Source: a virus. From it: a stretch of 39,720 nucleotides of DNA. Where the stretch lies: IMG/VR virus record IMGVR_UViG_3300047557_001962, positions 1-39,720 of that record. One strand, given 5' to 3'. A model generated the notes under the pieces. That model saw nothing but the letters and a program-made list of their open reading frames with translations, did not search any database and was not told the DNA's origin. Below are positions 14,119-21,641 of this stretch, in pieces (position 1 is the stretch's first letter; every line of letters starts with the position of its first letter). Both the position numbers and the translations under genes were made by a program.

Positions 14119-14523
14119 TTAATTAACTGATGTGTTTCCTGTCACGGGCATATTTTCTAATATCATCGAATAAATCTCATCCTTATTCAATGAATTCTCT
14201 CTCACTGTATCATATTCATGTTGTAATAGATCATCTTCAACAATCTTTTCACTTTCATTCAACTCTTCCAACATCTCAGCATAATATTTGTCAAGACCCT
14301 TCTTGGGCTTTGTTGAAAACATTACATGTCGTTTTGGAAAGTTCACTACCTTTGAATCACCAAATAAAGTTATTTTATGCAAATAGACAGTTGGTATTGA
14401 TGCTCCAGGTCTAAATTGATAAATCACTTTCAATGGGTTTGTTATAACATAATCTTCATCTGTTTCTGTTTGTAGCTCACCAAGAACTTCATCGCCATTA
14501 GTCAGCTTGATTATTGATAGCAT
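14119..14523 (-). CDS. Unknown protein with Sm-like N-terminus
   Basis: 134 aa. The first ~50 residues (IKLTNGDEVLGELQTETDEDYVITNPLKVIYQ) have the short-strand pattern of Sm/LSm folds (L.nG..v.G.l....D.y.i..P), then a PRHVMF-like strand region and a long acidic helical tail. A ribosome site AAAGGA precedes the ATG, which overlaps uvsW by 26 nt. It lies between uvsW and the sigma gene 55. The family seems widespread in marine T4-like phages but I know of no proven function; RNA binding is only a suggestion. Confidence 0.7.
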   Translation of the reverse strand: MLSIIKLTNGDEVLGELQTETDEDYVITNPLKVIYQFRPGASIPTVYLHKITLFGDSKVVNFPKRHVMFSTKPKKGLDKYYAEMLEELNESEKIVEDDLLQHEYDTVRENSLNKDEIYSMILENMPVTGNTSVN

Positions 14524-15973
14524 GTTGTTCCTTTAACTTGACTGTATAAATTTTATACTCAAACTTTTCTTCATTATAAATCCTGATACGCTCAGCAAAG
14601 TGTGATAATGTAAAGTTCTTCTTTGACTTCCAGCTTAGGTCATCTGCTATATCATACAGCACAGCCACGGCCTTAGTCAACGATCCTCGTCCAATAGATT
14701 GTAAGTTTCTAATCCTAGACTTGGATGGACTTGCAAATATAACATTATGTAGGTTTTTTATATTCACACCTGTTGAAAATGTACCATATGATGCTACAAT
14801 AATACAATTATCTTTTGTTTCAACAGCCTGCCGTATATCCTCACGTATCAGACCATCTACATTACCTGATATAAAGAATACATCTTTCGCAGAGCTACTC
14901 AACATATTATACAATACTTCACCTTGTTTTTCAACAAGCTGGTACAAAATTAGGGTGTTTCCCTTGAGCTGTTCAGCAAGGTTGACTATAAACTGATTAC
15001 GTAATTGATTCTCAACAAGAAAGTCAATCTCTTCACGGTACTTGTACTTGCTTACAACCTGTCTCTGCTCATCCGGATATGATAACACAATTGCCTTAAT
15101 CTTGAATTCGGATAAGTGCTTCTGCTCAATCAACTCAGCTGTTGTTGTTACTTTCTTTACAGGACCAAATAATCCTTCGAGTACGAGCTTATGTGTCTGT
15201 GTTCCGTCAAGTGTTCCTGTAAATCCGAAGCGGTATGAACAGTCTATCAGTTGATCCATAATACCTGTCAAGCTCTTTGCTTTAAACAAATGTGCTTCGT
15301 CACCAATCACGACCTTGAATTGTTGGAACCATTCAGGTGGCATCTTGTAAATGGATTGCCATGTTGTGATTGTAAATGGTTTGATGTTATCTTTCTCTTC
15401 ACCTGAATAAATCTTATGACAGAATTTATCAGGATCAAGTCCACTATAGTCACCGAAGTCAGAAGCCATTTGGTGAACAAGTGAAGTAGTTGGAACAACA
15501 ATCAGTACACGATTGTTTTGAGTGTGATAATATCTTGATAGTAGATATATGATTAGTGACTTGCCTGAAGCTGTAGGGGACAAAAGTAGTGAGCGCTTCG
15601 TTCTTACTCCATGAACAAAAGCAGCTAATTGATAGTCTCTTGGTTCATACTTTAAGTTGATTGACTTTATAAAGTTGAGTGCATCCATTTCAGAAAATTG
15701 CTCTTCAGCAAAATCATTTGGATCTTCGTACTCAACTTCATATCCACGCTCACGAGCAAAAAGCTCTACATGGAGTTTAAGACCTGCATATATTCTTTTT
15801 GTGAGTAAATTAAACAGTCTGATCTTACCATCCCAGATCTTATTCTTAACCTTAGGATTAAATTTAGCACCTGGTACTAAAAAGGTGAAGTATTCACTTA
15901 GCTCATAGGCAAGGTCTGTTTCGCACCCTATTTTGATATAGGCATCATTTATTTTCTTGAGAGTTAACTTCAC
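14498..15973 (-). CDS. uvsW: UvsW helicase
   Basis: 491-aa superfamily 2 helicase (T4 UvsW 503 aa) that unwinds R-loops and branched DNA and moves replication from origin to recombination-dependent mode. Motif I is PTASGKS (133-139), motif II DEAH (225-228), motif III FTGTL and motif VI QSIGRG. The N-terminal ~100 residues match the UvsW double-strand-binding domain. The order uvsY-uvsW is conserved with T4; the stop/start overlap is 4 nt. Confidence 0.96.
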   Translation of the reverse strand: MKLTLKKINDAYIKIGCETDLAYELSEYFTFLVPGAKFNPKVKNKIWDGKIRLFNLLTKRIYAGLKLHVELFARERGYEVEYEDPNDFAEEQFSEMDALNFIKSINLKYEPRDYQLAAFVHGVRTKRSLLLSPTASGKSLIIYLLSRYYHTQNNRVLIVVPTTSLVHQMASDFGDYSGLDPDKFCHKIYSGEEKDNIKPFTITTWQSIYKMPPEWFQQFKVVIGDEAHLFKAKSLTGIMDQLIDCSYRFGFTGTLDGTQTHKLVLEGLFGPVKKVTTTAELIEQKHLSEFKIKAIVLSYPDEQRQVVSKYKYREEIDFLVENQLRNQFIVNLAEQLKGNTLILYQLVEKQGEVLYNMLSSSAKDVFFISGNVDGLIREDIRQAVETKDNCIIVASYGTFSTGVNIKNLHNVIFASPSKSRIRNLQSIGRGSLTKAVAVLYDIADDLSWKSKKNFTLSHFAERIRIYNEEKFEYKIYTVKLKEQHAINNQAD

Positions 15974-16404
15974 GCACCGACCTTAAATTTTTCCCACTCG
16001 ATTGCAGACTTAATCTGATATCCTCTTGTGGTTAAACTCTTAATGATAGACTCAATGAATTCAACCTTCTCTCTTTGCATGTCTATCTTAGCTTGGATGT
16101 TAAGTAACTCCGTATCGGAGTCAACATACATTGCAACATCTGATCTTAAAAGTTTTAATGGATTTGGTTCCCAGCCATATTGTTGAAGATCTTCCTGGCT
16201 GATGGTACCACTATAATATTCATACTTCTTCATCTTCATAGTGGTATATTGATACTCATGCTTCCTAAGAGCCATACGCTCATCAGAATACATTTTGTAA
16301 TACTTGGAATGGAGTTGTGGTATTCGTAGACTTTCTTCACCCAACTCAACACGATTAATAGTGCTATCTTTTTCCCAGTGACCCTGGATCTCTTCAAGCT
16401 TCAT
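15970..16404 (-). CDS. uvsY: UvsY recombination mediator
   Basis: 144-aa protein (T4 137 aa) that loads UvsX recombinase on gp32-coated single-stranded DNA. Overall weak but recognisable similarity: MKLEEIQGHWEKDSTINRVEL at the start, the YYSG segment, and the ending SLTTRGYQIKSAIEWEKF (T4: ALDAIKSRGFAIKHIQDMRAF). It is followed by uvsW as in T4. A TGAGG ribosome site lies ~8 nt upstream and a sigma70-like promoter is in the gap before it. Confidence 0.9.
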   Translation of the reverse strand: MKLEEIQGHWEKDSTINRVELGEESLRIPQLHSKYYKMYSDERMALRKHEYQYTTMKMKKYEYYSGTISQEDLQQYGWEPNPLKLLRSDVAMYVDSDTELLNIQAKIDMQREKVEFIESIIKSLTTRGYQIKSAIEWEKFKVGA

Positions 16405-16429
16405 AACAACCTCACAAATAAGATGTGCT

Positions 16430-16459
16430 ATTATACTATATTAAGTAGTCAAAAGTAAA
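16430..16459 (-). promoter_or_regulatory. Sigma70-like promoter TTTACT-18-TATAAT before uvsY
   Basis: A perfect TATAAT (16430-16435) has TTTACT (16454-16459) 18 nt upstream. The -35 lies within the end of the preceding structural gene. It would launch the long recombination/deazaguanine/replication operon in the early phase. The -35 match is only 4 of 6. Confidence 0.5.
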
Positions 16460-16963
16460 CATCTCATACGCAAAAGTTGCTGTACATTCGACATAATTTA
16501 TTGAATCTTCAGTGGCGCTGAAGGTTAGTTGTGATAGATCGGTTGGAAAGATGTTTCTGTAGTTAACAACGATCTGAGGATTCTTAGCACTAGAAAGAAC
16601 TGTTAGGATAGCATCGGAGTAGATACCTTCACCTGTTCCAGGAACAGCTTGGTTGGCTAATGTTCTATATTGATCAAAACTTTGTGGCTTACCAAGTGCT
16701 GTCATCCAATTGAATAGTTCCATGTAGTTTCTCATTTCTTCATCTACACGGAAGGTAATACTGAATGTTCCAAACTGTAAGTGATCACCAGGTAATGGTA
16801 ACTTTACGAATGGAGTCGGAACGTTTGCTACACCAAGTGTTAAACTTGGAACACTAGCAGCCTGAACAAAGTAGTTCACGTTAGGAGTTTTCTTTATCGC
16901 AAATCTAAAACCGATTGGCGAAAGAAAGTTTCTGTTGTTTGGGATTTCTGTAATTGCGCTCAT
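16436..16963 (-). CDS. Second gp19-like (tail-tube fold) virion protein
   Basis: 175 aa. FLSPIGFRFAIKKTPNVNYF, PSLTLGVANVPTPFVKLPLPGD, FSITFRVDEEMRNYMELFNWM and a final FAYEMFTFDYL follow the tail-tube pattern of gp19-type proteins in marine T4-like phages. It is clearly related in layout to the gp19 at 23297-23848 but strongly diverged. It may be a tube initiator, terminator or baseplate-hub homologue; the exact T4 counterpart is not clear. It lies between the terminator after gp23 and uvsY, with its own late promoter. No Shine-Dalgarno is present and the promoter is only 5 nt from the ATG. Confidence 0.8.
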   Translation of the reverse strand: MSAITEIPNNRNFLSPIGFRFAIKKTPNVNYFVQAASVPSLTLGVANVPTPFVKLPLPGDHLQFGTFSITFRVDEEMRNYMELFNWMTALGKPQSFDQYRTLANQAVPGTGEGIYSDAILTVLSSAKNPQIVVNYRNIFPTDLSQLTFSATEDSINYVECTATFAYEMFTFDYLI

Positions 16964-16968
16964 GATAG

Positions 16969-16976
16969 TATTTATA
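16969..16976 (-). promoter_or_regulatory. Late promoter TATAAATA
   Basis: Perfect T4 late -10 element, followed by CTATC and then the ATG of the gp19-like gene at 16963. With T4 spacing (element at -13 to -6) transcription would begin at the A of the ATG. It sits directly after the U-run of the gp23 terminator. Confidence 0.75.
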
Positions 16977-16978
16977 TG

Positions 16979-17007
16979 AAAAAAAAGCCCGGCTTTTACA
17001 CCGGGCT
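16979..17007 (-). terminator. Rho-independent terminator after gp23
   Basis: On the minus strand AGCCCGG (17007-17001) pairs with CCGGGCT (16992-16986) across an 8-nt loop, followed by an unbroken run of T residues (16985-16979). It lies about 40 nt beyond the gp23 stop and ends the head-gene transcript. Confidence 0.93.
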
Positions 17008-17047
17008 AATTTTAACATCAGATTGTTATTATTGTGTAATGCTCTGA

Positions 17048-18400
17048 TTACATTAAGTTGTTTACCAATACACGACGGTAGTAAACGTTGCTGTTTTGTG
17101 TCAATGCACCTGCACCAGCTGTCAGACCTTCTGCGAATGGGTTTGCAACCATACCGTAACGAGTCTTGAAGCCAATTTTTGGTTGGAAAGTGTCTTGATC
17201 AACAGCACGAACCATTTGTAGTGGAACATATGGGCAGTAGAACAAACCAGCATCAAATGCGTTTGAACCCTTATAACCCATCATGAAGAAGTTACCACCA
17301 GCATATGGATCGATGTATACACGGATACGGCCATTCAATACACCAGCGAATGTTGCACCTGTATCATCTACTTGCAAGTTGTTGCTATTTAAAGCAGGAG
17401 CGTAATCTAGTACACCAGCCATTTGAAGAGCAGAAGCTACATCAGATGAACATAGTACTACATTACCTTTACCTCTACGAGTGTCTTTGGCAATCTTATT
17501 AGCTTCACGTTCTAATTGGAACATCAAGCCTTTGAATTTTTCAACAGACCAACGACCGTTAGAGTCTGTATCCAAGTCAAAGATACCTGCAGTTGTAGTA
17601 CCTTCTGTAGCACCTTGTTTAGCTGTTACATAGATTGTACGGATAACTTCACGGTTGATTTCAGCTAACAATTCTGTAGAAAGAATATTAGCTAATTCTG
17701 ATTCAGCATCAAGACCGTGTACAGCACGTAAGTCTTGTGCCAATTCCATTGTGTATTCAGCTTTCAAAGCACGTGATTTTGCAGTCACGGAAACTTTTTC
17801 AATACTGAATGCCATTTGTGGGAACACTAATGAGCTGTTAGAACCTAAGTATTCTGATTCAGAAGTTGACATACCTTCAGCATAGTTCACGTTAGCAGAT
17901 GTTGCTAATGAAGTGGTATTTGTGTGACCACCTAATGAACCTAAGTGTACGTTACCAACTTGGTTACCGCCACCTGGCAATGCTGAGAAGCCTGTGTTAA
18001 CTTCATTGTAGAATGTTTCATCGCCAGCTTGGTTGCTGTAACGTGAACGCATCGCAAAAATCAAACCAGTTGGACCTGTCATCGGTTGAACGCCGCAAAG
18101 ATCATAAGCGATCAAGTTAGGCATTGCACGACGAACCAAGCTAATTAAAACTGGATCGAAAATGTCGATGTTACCATCACCGGCAACAGAAGATGAACCT
18201 TGCATGCCGTTTACTGGTTGATTTGCTTCGAATAAGGATTGGCTACCACGTGACATACCTGCTGCCTCGCGAAGAGCACGTTCAGTGTTTTCCAACACCG
18301 TTGCAGTTACGGCACGTTTATGAGCGTCTTTGATCTCTGGTAGATCAGAGTGCTCAATAACTGGTTGCCATTTCTTTTGAATTTCTTCATTGAGATACAT
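17048..18400 (-). CDS. 23: Major capsid protein gp23
   Basis: 450-aa HK97-fold capsid precursor. The segment DIFDPVLISLVRRAMPNLIAYDLCGVQPM is the conserved gp23 block, followed by GLIFAMRSRY. The prohead protease site is likely LFE|A at residues 56-59 (T4 cuts after an LxE-type motif at residue 65). GAGGGAG precedes the ATG and a perfect late promoter lies ~45 nt upstream; a strong terminator follows the gene. Mature protein from Ala59 would be ~392 aa. Confidence 0.97.
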   Translation of the reverse strand: MYLNEEIQKKWQPVIEHSDLPEIKDAHKRAVTATVLENTERALREAAGMSRGSQSLFEANQPVNGMQGSSSVAGDGNIDIFDPVLISLVRRAMPNLIAYDLCGVQPMTGPTGLIFAMRSRYSNQAGDETFYNEVNTGFSALPGGGNQVGNVHLGSLGGHTNTTSLATSANVNYAEGMSTSESEYLGSNSSLVFPQMAFSIEKVSVTAKSRALKAEYTMELAQDLRAVHGLDAESELANILSTELLAEINREVIRTIYVTAKQGATEGTTTAGIFDLDTDSNGRWSVEKFKGLMFQLEREANKIAKDTRRGKGNVVLCSSDVASALQMAGVLDYAPALNSNNLQVDDTGATFAGVLNGRIRVYIDPYAGGNFFMMGYKGSNAFDAGLFYCPYVPLQMVRAVDQDTFQPKIGFKTRYGMVANPFAEGLTAGAGALTQNSNVYYRRVLVNNLM

Positions 18401-18443
18401 TTGAGTCTCCCTCTTTATTAAGTAAAAATGTTTGGGCTAATGT

Positions 18444-18451
18444 TATTTATA
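18444..18451 (-). promoter_or_regulatory. Late promoter TATAAATA for gp23
   Basis: Perfect late -10 element just after the gp22 stop. The predicted start near 18438 gives a ~38-nt leader containing the gp23 ribosome site. Together with the terminator after gp23 it allows a monocistronic capsid mRNA. Confidence 0.85.
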
Positions 18452-18455
18452 AAAA

Positions 18456-19418
18456 TTATTTTTTGACCGTTCTAGAAATAGCATGTACGTAATTTGCTAC
18501 AACGCCGTTCAACACTGGAGCTTTTTCAGATGGCTCGTCAGCATTGTTAATTTCACTTTCAACGATACTTGTTGCAGACTTTTTCTTGTCAGCGAAATAG
18601 TTTTCACGAACAATTTCAAGTTTCTGTTTATAAGTATCAGGATCATCAAATTCAACACCCTCAGCTAGAGTAGCGAACTTCTCTACTTGAGTTGTAATCA
18701 AACCTTCAGATACTTCATTGAAAATTCTAAATTTGACTTCTTCAGCCAATGCTTTGTTTAAAGCAATATTGTCTTCGATTGCCTCGTTTAGTTTGTTTTC
18801 CATTTCTTCAATCTTCTCAGCCATCTCGCCAAGAACATCAAATTTGTCTTCTGGAATATCAATATATGATTCTGCAAACAAACCACGTAGGCCTTCAATG
18901 AAGTCTTCTGTGATGCTGTTACGTAGGCTGGATTCAATAGCTACTTCATTTTCTTCCATCCACTCGTTAACTGCATATGACATGTAGTCGTCGATACGTG
19001 TTGCAAATTCATCAAGTGATTCAGTCAATTGTTCTTCGAGCTTTTGATCATACTCAGCTTGTAATTGCTCACGTAGTTCTTCTACTTTAGCATGCACAGC
19101 TGCTTCAAAAACTGTTGTTACTTTAGTCTTGAATTCTTCTGATAGATCTTGACCTTCAAACAATGCATCCACATCTTCCTTCATGGAAACTGACGCTTTG
19201 TTTGAGGCTGAGTTATCAGCAGTTGCTTTTGTATTGTTTTCTGGATCAGTCTCTTCTTGGTCATCGTAGCCAGCAGATGTAGCTCCTTTGATCACAGACT
19301 TCTCCCCTTGGTCTTTAGAATTTGGTAGTGTTGCTTTTTTAGAGACTGGCTCTGGAGTTTTTGATGCTCCGGTTTGGCCTCCTCCAACACTCAATTCTTG
19401 TAAGTCTTCTTTTGCCAT
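18456..19418 (-). CDS. 22: Prohead scaffold core protein gp22
   Basis: 320-aa acidic, mostly helical protein at the T4 position of gp22 (between gp21 and gp23), which forms the prohead core and is digested by gp21. An N-terminal polar, low-complexity region (about 1-80) is followed by long acidic helices rich in Glu, Leu and Lys from about 80 to 230 and the AEEVKFRIFNEVSEGLITTQVEKF block. TAGGAG lies before the ATG and a late promoter is ~33 nt upstream. Confidence 0.88.
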   Translation of the reverse strand: MAKEDLQELSVGGGQTGASKTPEPVSKKATLPNSKDQGEKSVIKGATSAGYDDQEETDPENNTKATADNSASNKASVSMKEDVDALFEGQDLSEEFKTKVTTVFEAAVHAKVEELREQLQAEYDQKLEEQLTESLDEFATRIDDYMSYAVNEWMEENEVAIESSLRNSITEDFIEGLRGLFAESYIDIPEDKFDVLGEMAEKIEEMENKLNEAIEDNIALNKALAEEVKFRIFNEVSEGLITTQVEKFATLAEGVEFDDPDTYKQKLEIVRENYFADKKKSATSIVESEINNADEPSEKAPVLNGVVANYVHAISRTVKK

Positions 19419-19450
19419 TTTGCGCTCCTATATTACTTTTTATGTAATTT

Positions 19451-19458
19451 TATTTATA
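19451..19458 (-). promoter_or_regulatory. Late promoter TATAAATA for gp22
   Basis: Perfect late -10 element between the gp21 stop and gp22. The predicted start about 19445 gives a leader of ~27 nt with the TAGGAG site. Confidence 0.82.
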
Positions 19459-19468
19459 TAAAAGGGGT

Positions 19469-20122
19469 TTACAGTGATTTAATAAAGTTTTCGAAAATCT
19501 TTATCTTGACTTGTTCGTAGTCTCTTGAGCGTACAGACTTGTCAATTGTCTTTTTCATTTCTTCAAGTTGTTGGGCTTTCAAAACACCATTATCCCAAAC
19601 CCACTCAACGCCTTCCATGATACCACGAACAAATGCATCAGGAGCTGATGGATCAGCAACGATGTCTGCAGCAGTAGCTAAGAAAAAGTCGTCTTGTACT
19701 TCTTGGATACCTTCTTTGTTTTGAACAAGAGTACCCATACCTCTTGACGATACACCCAACTTAGCACCTTCGTTCATTAAGTTCATTACGATGTTGCCAT
19801 ATGGTGTGTCCATGACTTTCGCTCTTCCAATGAAGTTATTACCTTCACGTTGAAGAGATTTAATCATATGAGATACGCGCTCAAGGTTGATTGTTGGACC
19901 AGATGGATGTCCTAACTCACCGAACGCACGATTCTGTTTAATGTATTCTTCATTATAACGCTTGACTTCTTTATCGAGAATGTCTGTGTTATATAAGCGT
20001 CCATTTCTGTTCTTTAGGTTGCCTTGAAGGAATACGCCCTCAATGAAGTAGCTTTTCTTTCCATCTTCTTTGGCTTCAACGAGGTACTTAACCTCTTCTG
20101 TAAGTTCGCTAATTAACTTCAT
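19469..20122 (-). CDS. 21: Prohead core protease gp21
   Basis: 217-aa serine protease (T4 gp21, 212 aa) that cleaves scaffold and capsid precursors. The catalytic His is in GELGHP (H72) and the catalytic Ser in GVSSRGMG (S125/S126), the typical pairing of herpesvirus-like prohead proteases. FIEGVFLQGNLKNRNGR is the conserved N-terminal strand block. AAGGAAC serves as ribosome site. No late promoter is seen immediately upstream, so it is likely cotranscribed with the 116-aa gene. Confidence 0.93.
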   Translation of the reverse strand: MKLISELTEEVKYLVEAKEDGKKSYFIEGVFLQGNLKNRNGRLYNTDILDKEVKRYNEEYIKQNRAFGELGHPSGPTINLERVSHMIKSLQREGNNFIGRAKVMDTPYGNIVMNLMNEGAKLGVSSRGMGTLVQNKEGIQEVQDDFFLATAADIVADPSAPDAFVRGIMEGVEWVWDNGVLKAQQLEEMKKTIDKSVRSRDYEQVKIKIFENFIKSL

Positions 20123-20131
20123 ATCGGTTCC

Positions 20132-20482
20132 TTAGTTTGTATAGTAATCGTATTGTGTTGAACCACTTACCATTTTTGTAAGCTCCAGTAACACAAAACC
20201 AGCGTCTGTGAAATTAACAATCACGTTTGCAGTTGATCCAATCGACAATGTCATTCCTTCACCTGCAAAATCAATACCACCTGAGGATTGAGCTGGTAAG
20301 TAAAGAATGTCATCTGTTCCTCTCTTAACAGCAATAGAGCCATTAGCTCCCCATGTTATTTGAGATATTTGTAAACCAGCAATTGTCTCACCACCAACTG
20401 CAAATGATGCTATGTTTGAGTTTACATTTGCTGTGGCATGAATTACCACTTTACCATTTTTTTGATTGATGATGTTTGGCAT
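20132..20482 (-). CDS. Unknown beta-rich protein, probable virion or head component
   Basis: 116 aa, predicted all-beta, rich in Gly, Ala, Ile and Val (ITWGANGSIAVKRG, ILYLPAQSSGGIDFAGEG, ANVIVNFTDAGFVLLELTK). GGAG precedes the ATG. It sits between the core-protein gene and gp21 inside the head block. A decoration, capsid-accessory or core role is guessed from position only; I recognise no named family. Confidence 0.75.
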   Translation of the reverse strand: MPNIINQKNGKVVIHATANVNSNIASFAVGGETIAGLQISQITWGANGSIAVKRGTDDILYLPAQSSGGIDFAGEGMTLSIGSTANVIVNFTDAGFVLLELTKMVSGSTQYDYYTN

Positions 20483-20485
20483 TTG

Positions 20486-21352
20486 TTACTCCATTATGCT
20501 TTGTGCAAATTCGATAAGTTCAGGTTTATTACCTTCATCAATCATCTTCAACATTTCTTGTTGGTTGTCTTCATCCAAGCTCATATACAAACTAAGTAAC
20601 AAAAGTCCATCAACATCTTCCTTTGTTAGTTTATCAGTAGCCTTGTTGATGCCTATGTAACGATTTGTTATTTTATCTGAAATAGATTTCTGGATACGTT
20701 TGTTGTCTTTCAATGCACCAGTTTGAACTCTACCAAGTGTGTTACCCAAACGTGGTAAGTCTTGAGCAGCACCTTTAACATAAGATTTCATAGTGTCTTT
20801 AGACAATTCATCTATCTGCTCAACTTCTTCTTTAGCCATCTTTGTAGCTGTTGCATACATGACTGACTTGGCATCTTTACCATAACGGTCTTTGAATGAG
20901 GATATGTTTTTCTTCATACCTTTGACATAGTCTTCACGTTTCTTCATTTCGCCTGGTGTCAATGAAGCCTCATCAAGATTGTTAATCTGTTGTAGGAAGC
21001 CTTTTGCTGTAGTATTATCACCGCGCTCTAATGCAGCAGCAACCTTATTATACATTGTAGCTTTTTTGGATTGACCTTGTTTCATAGACTTAGTAGCAAG
21101 CTCTTTTGCTGTACGAGCATCCATTTCAGCAATTTGTTCCACTTCTTCATAAACTTTTTCATCGTCCCCAGGATTGTAACCGTGGTTATCTTTCTTGCGG
21201 TCTATGGCTTTAACATTGGATGCAGTGAACAATTTGTCATCATTCTTATTTGCATCTGGCGTCTTTTTAACAACATGTTTAGCAACAAACTTTCGTTCGT
21301 CGCCAGCTTTAGGAACATAAAGTTCTAAAAAGTTTTTAAGATTGATTGACAT
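20486..21352 (-). CDS. Probable prohead core/head protein with EEVEQI motifs
   Basis: 288 aa from the ATG at 21352 (GAGGA upstream); a longer reading to 21406 is rejected because it uses the neighbour's 3' end. The charged, Lys/Asp-rich N-terminal half has no obvious fold. Two copies of (Y/K)EEVEQI(A/D)E(M/L) occur, at about residues 68-77 and 175-185, each followed by a basic helix. A C-terminal helical domain (LTKEDVDGLLLLSLYMSL) follows. The position between gp67-like and gp21 genes suggests an internal core protein cut by gp21; the acidic repeat sites could be cleavage sites. Not firmly identified. Confidence 0.65.
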   Translation of the reverse strand: MSINLKNFLELYVPKAGDERKFVAKHVVKKTPDANKNDDKLFTASNVKAIDRKKDNHGYNPGDDEKVYEEVEQIAEMDARTAKELATKSMKQGQSKKATMYNKVAAALERGDNTTAKGFLQQINNLDEASLTPGEMKKREDYVKGMKKNISSFKDRYGKDAKSVMYATATKMAKEEVEQIDELSKDTMKSYVKGAAQDLPRLGNTLGRVQTGALKDNKRIQKSISDKITNRYIGINKATDKLTKEDVDGLLLLSLYMSLDEDNQQEMLKMIDEGNKPELIEFAQSIME

Positions 21353-21617
21353 CTTCGTCCTCGGTTTCTGTATCTGTTGGATCTTGGTCGTCATCTGCTG
21401 CTTCAAGATCCAACGTTTCTCCCTCTTCTGGAGCTTCGTCAGTCTCTTGTTCTTCAGCAGAGCTGAAAATTGTTTTTGCTAATTCTTCTCTTTTTGCCAA
21501 TACTGCATCTGCTGCTTTCTGTGCCATCACAGAATTAAATGCGTCTTTAAATGTATCTGGCTTTGCTTCAATTGCTGTTGCAATCATATCATCAATAGTA
21601 AAAGTTTTGTCAGTCAT
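21336..21617 (-). CDS. 67: Prohead core protein, gp67-like
   Basis: 93 aa starting at the ATG at 21617, with GGAG 6 nt upstream; the upstream TTG at 21629 is unlikely. The N-terminal helix region (DDMIATAIEAKPDTFKDAFNSVMAQKA) is followed by a strongly acidic Glu/Asp tail, the build of T4 gp67 (80 aa, acidic tail), which also lies directly after gp20. gp67 is a prohead core component digested by gp21. Identity is from layout and position. Confidence 0.65.
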   Translation of the reverse strand: MTDKTFTIDDMIATAIEAKPDTFKDAFNSVMAQKAADAVLAKREELAKTIFSSAEEQETDEAPEEGETLDLEAADDDQDPTDTETEDEDVNQS

Positions 21618-21633
21618 CACATTCTCCAATATT

Positions 21634-21641
21634 TATTTATC
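21634..21641 (-). promoter_or_regulatory. Late promoter motif GATAAATA for gp67-like gene
   Basis: GATAAATA overlapping the portal stop codon; an overlapping AATAAATA (21630-21637) also exists. The predicted start ~21628 leaves an 11-nt leader carrying TTGGAG. Confidence 0.55.

Noticed and set aside
12508-16404. Intron, homing endonuclease or split gene in the recombination block
   Set aside because: All genes there are full length with intact motifs and short overlaps.
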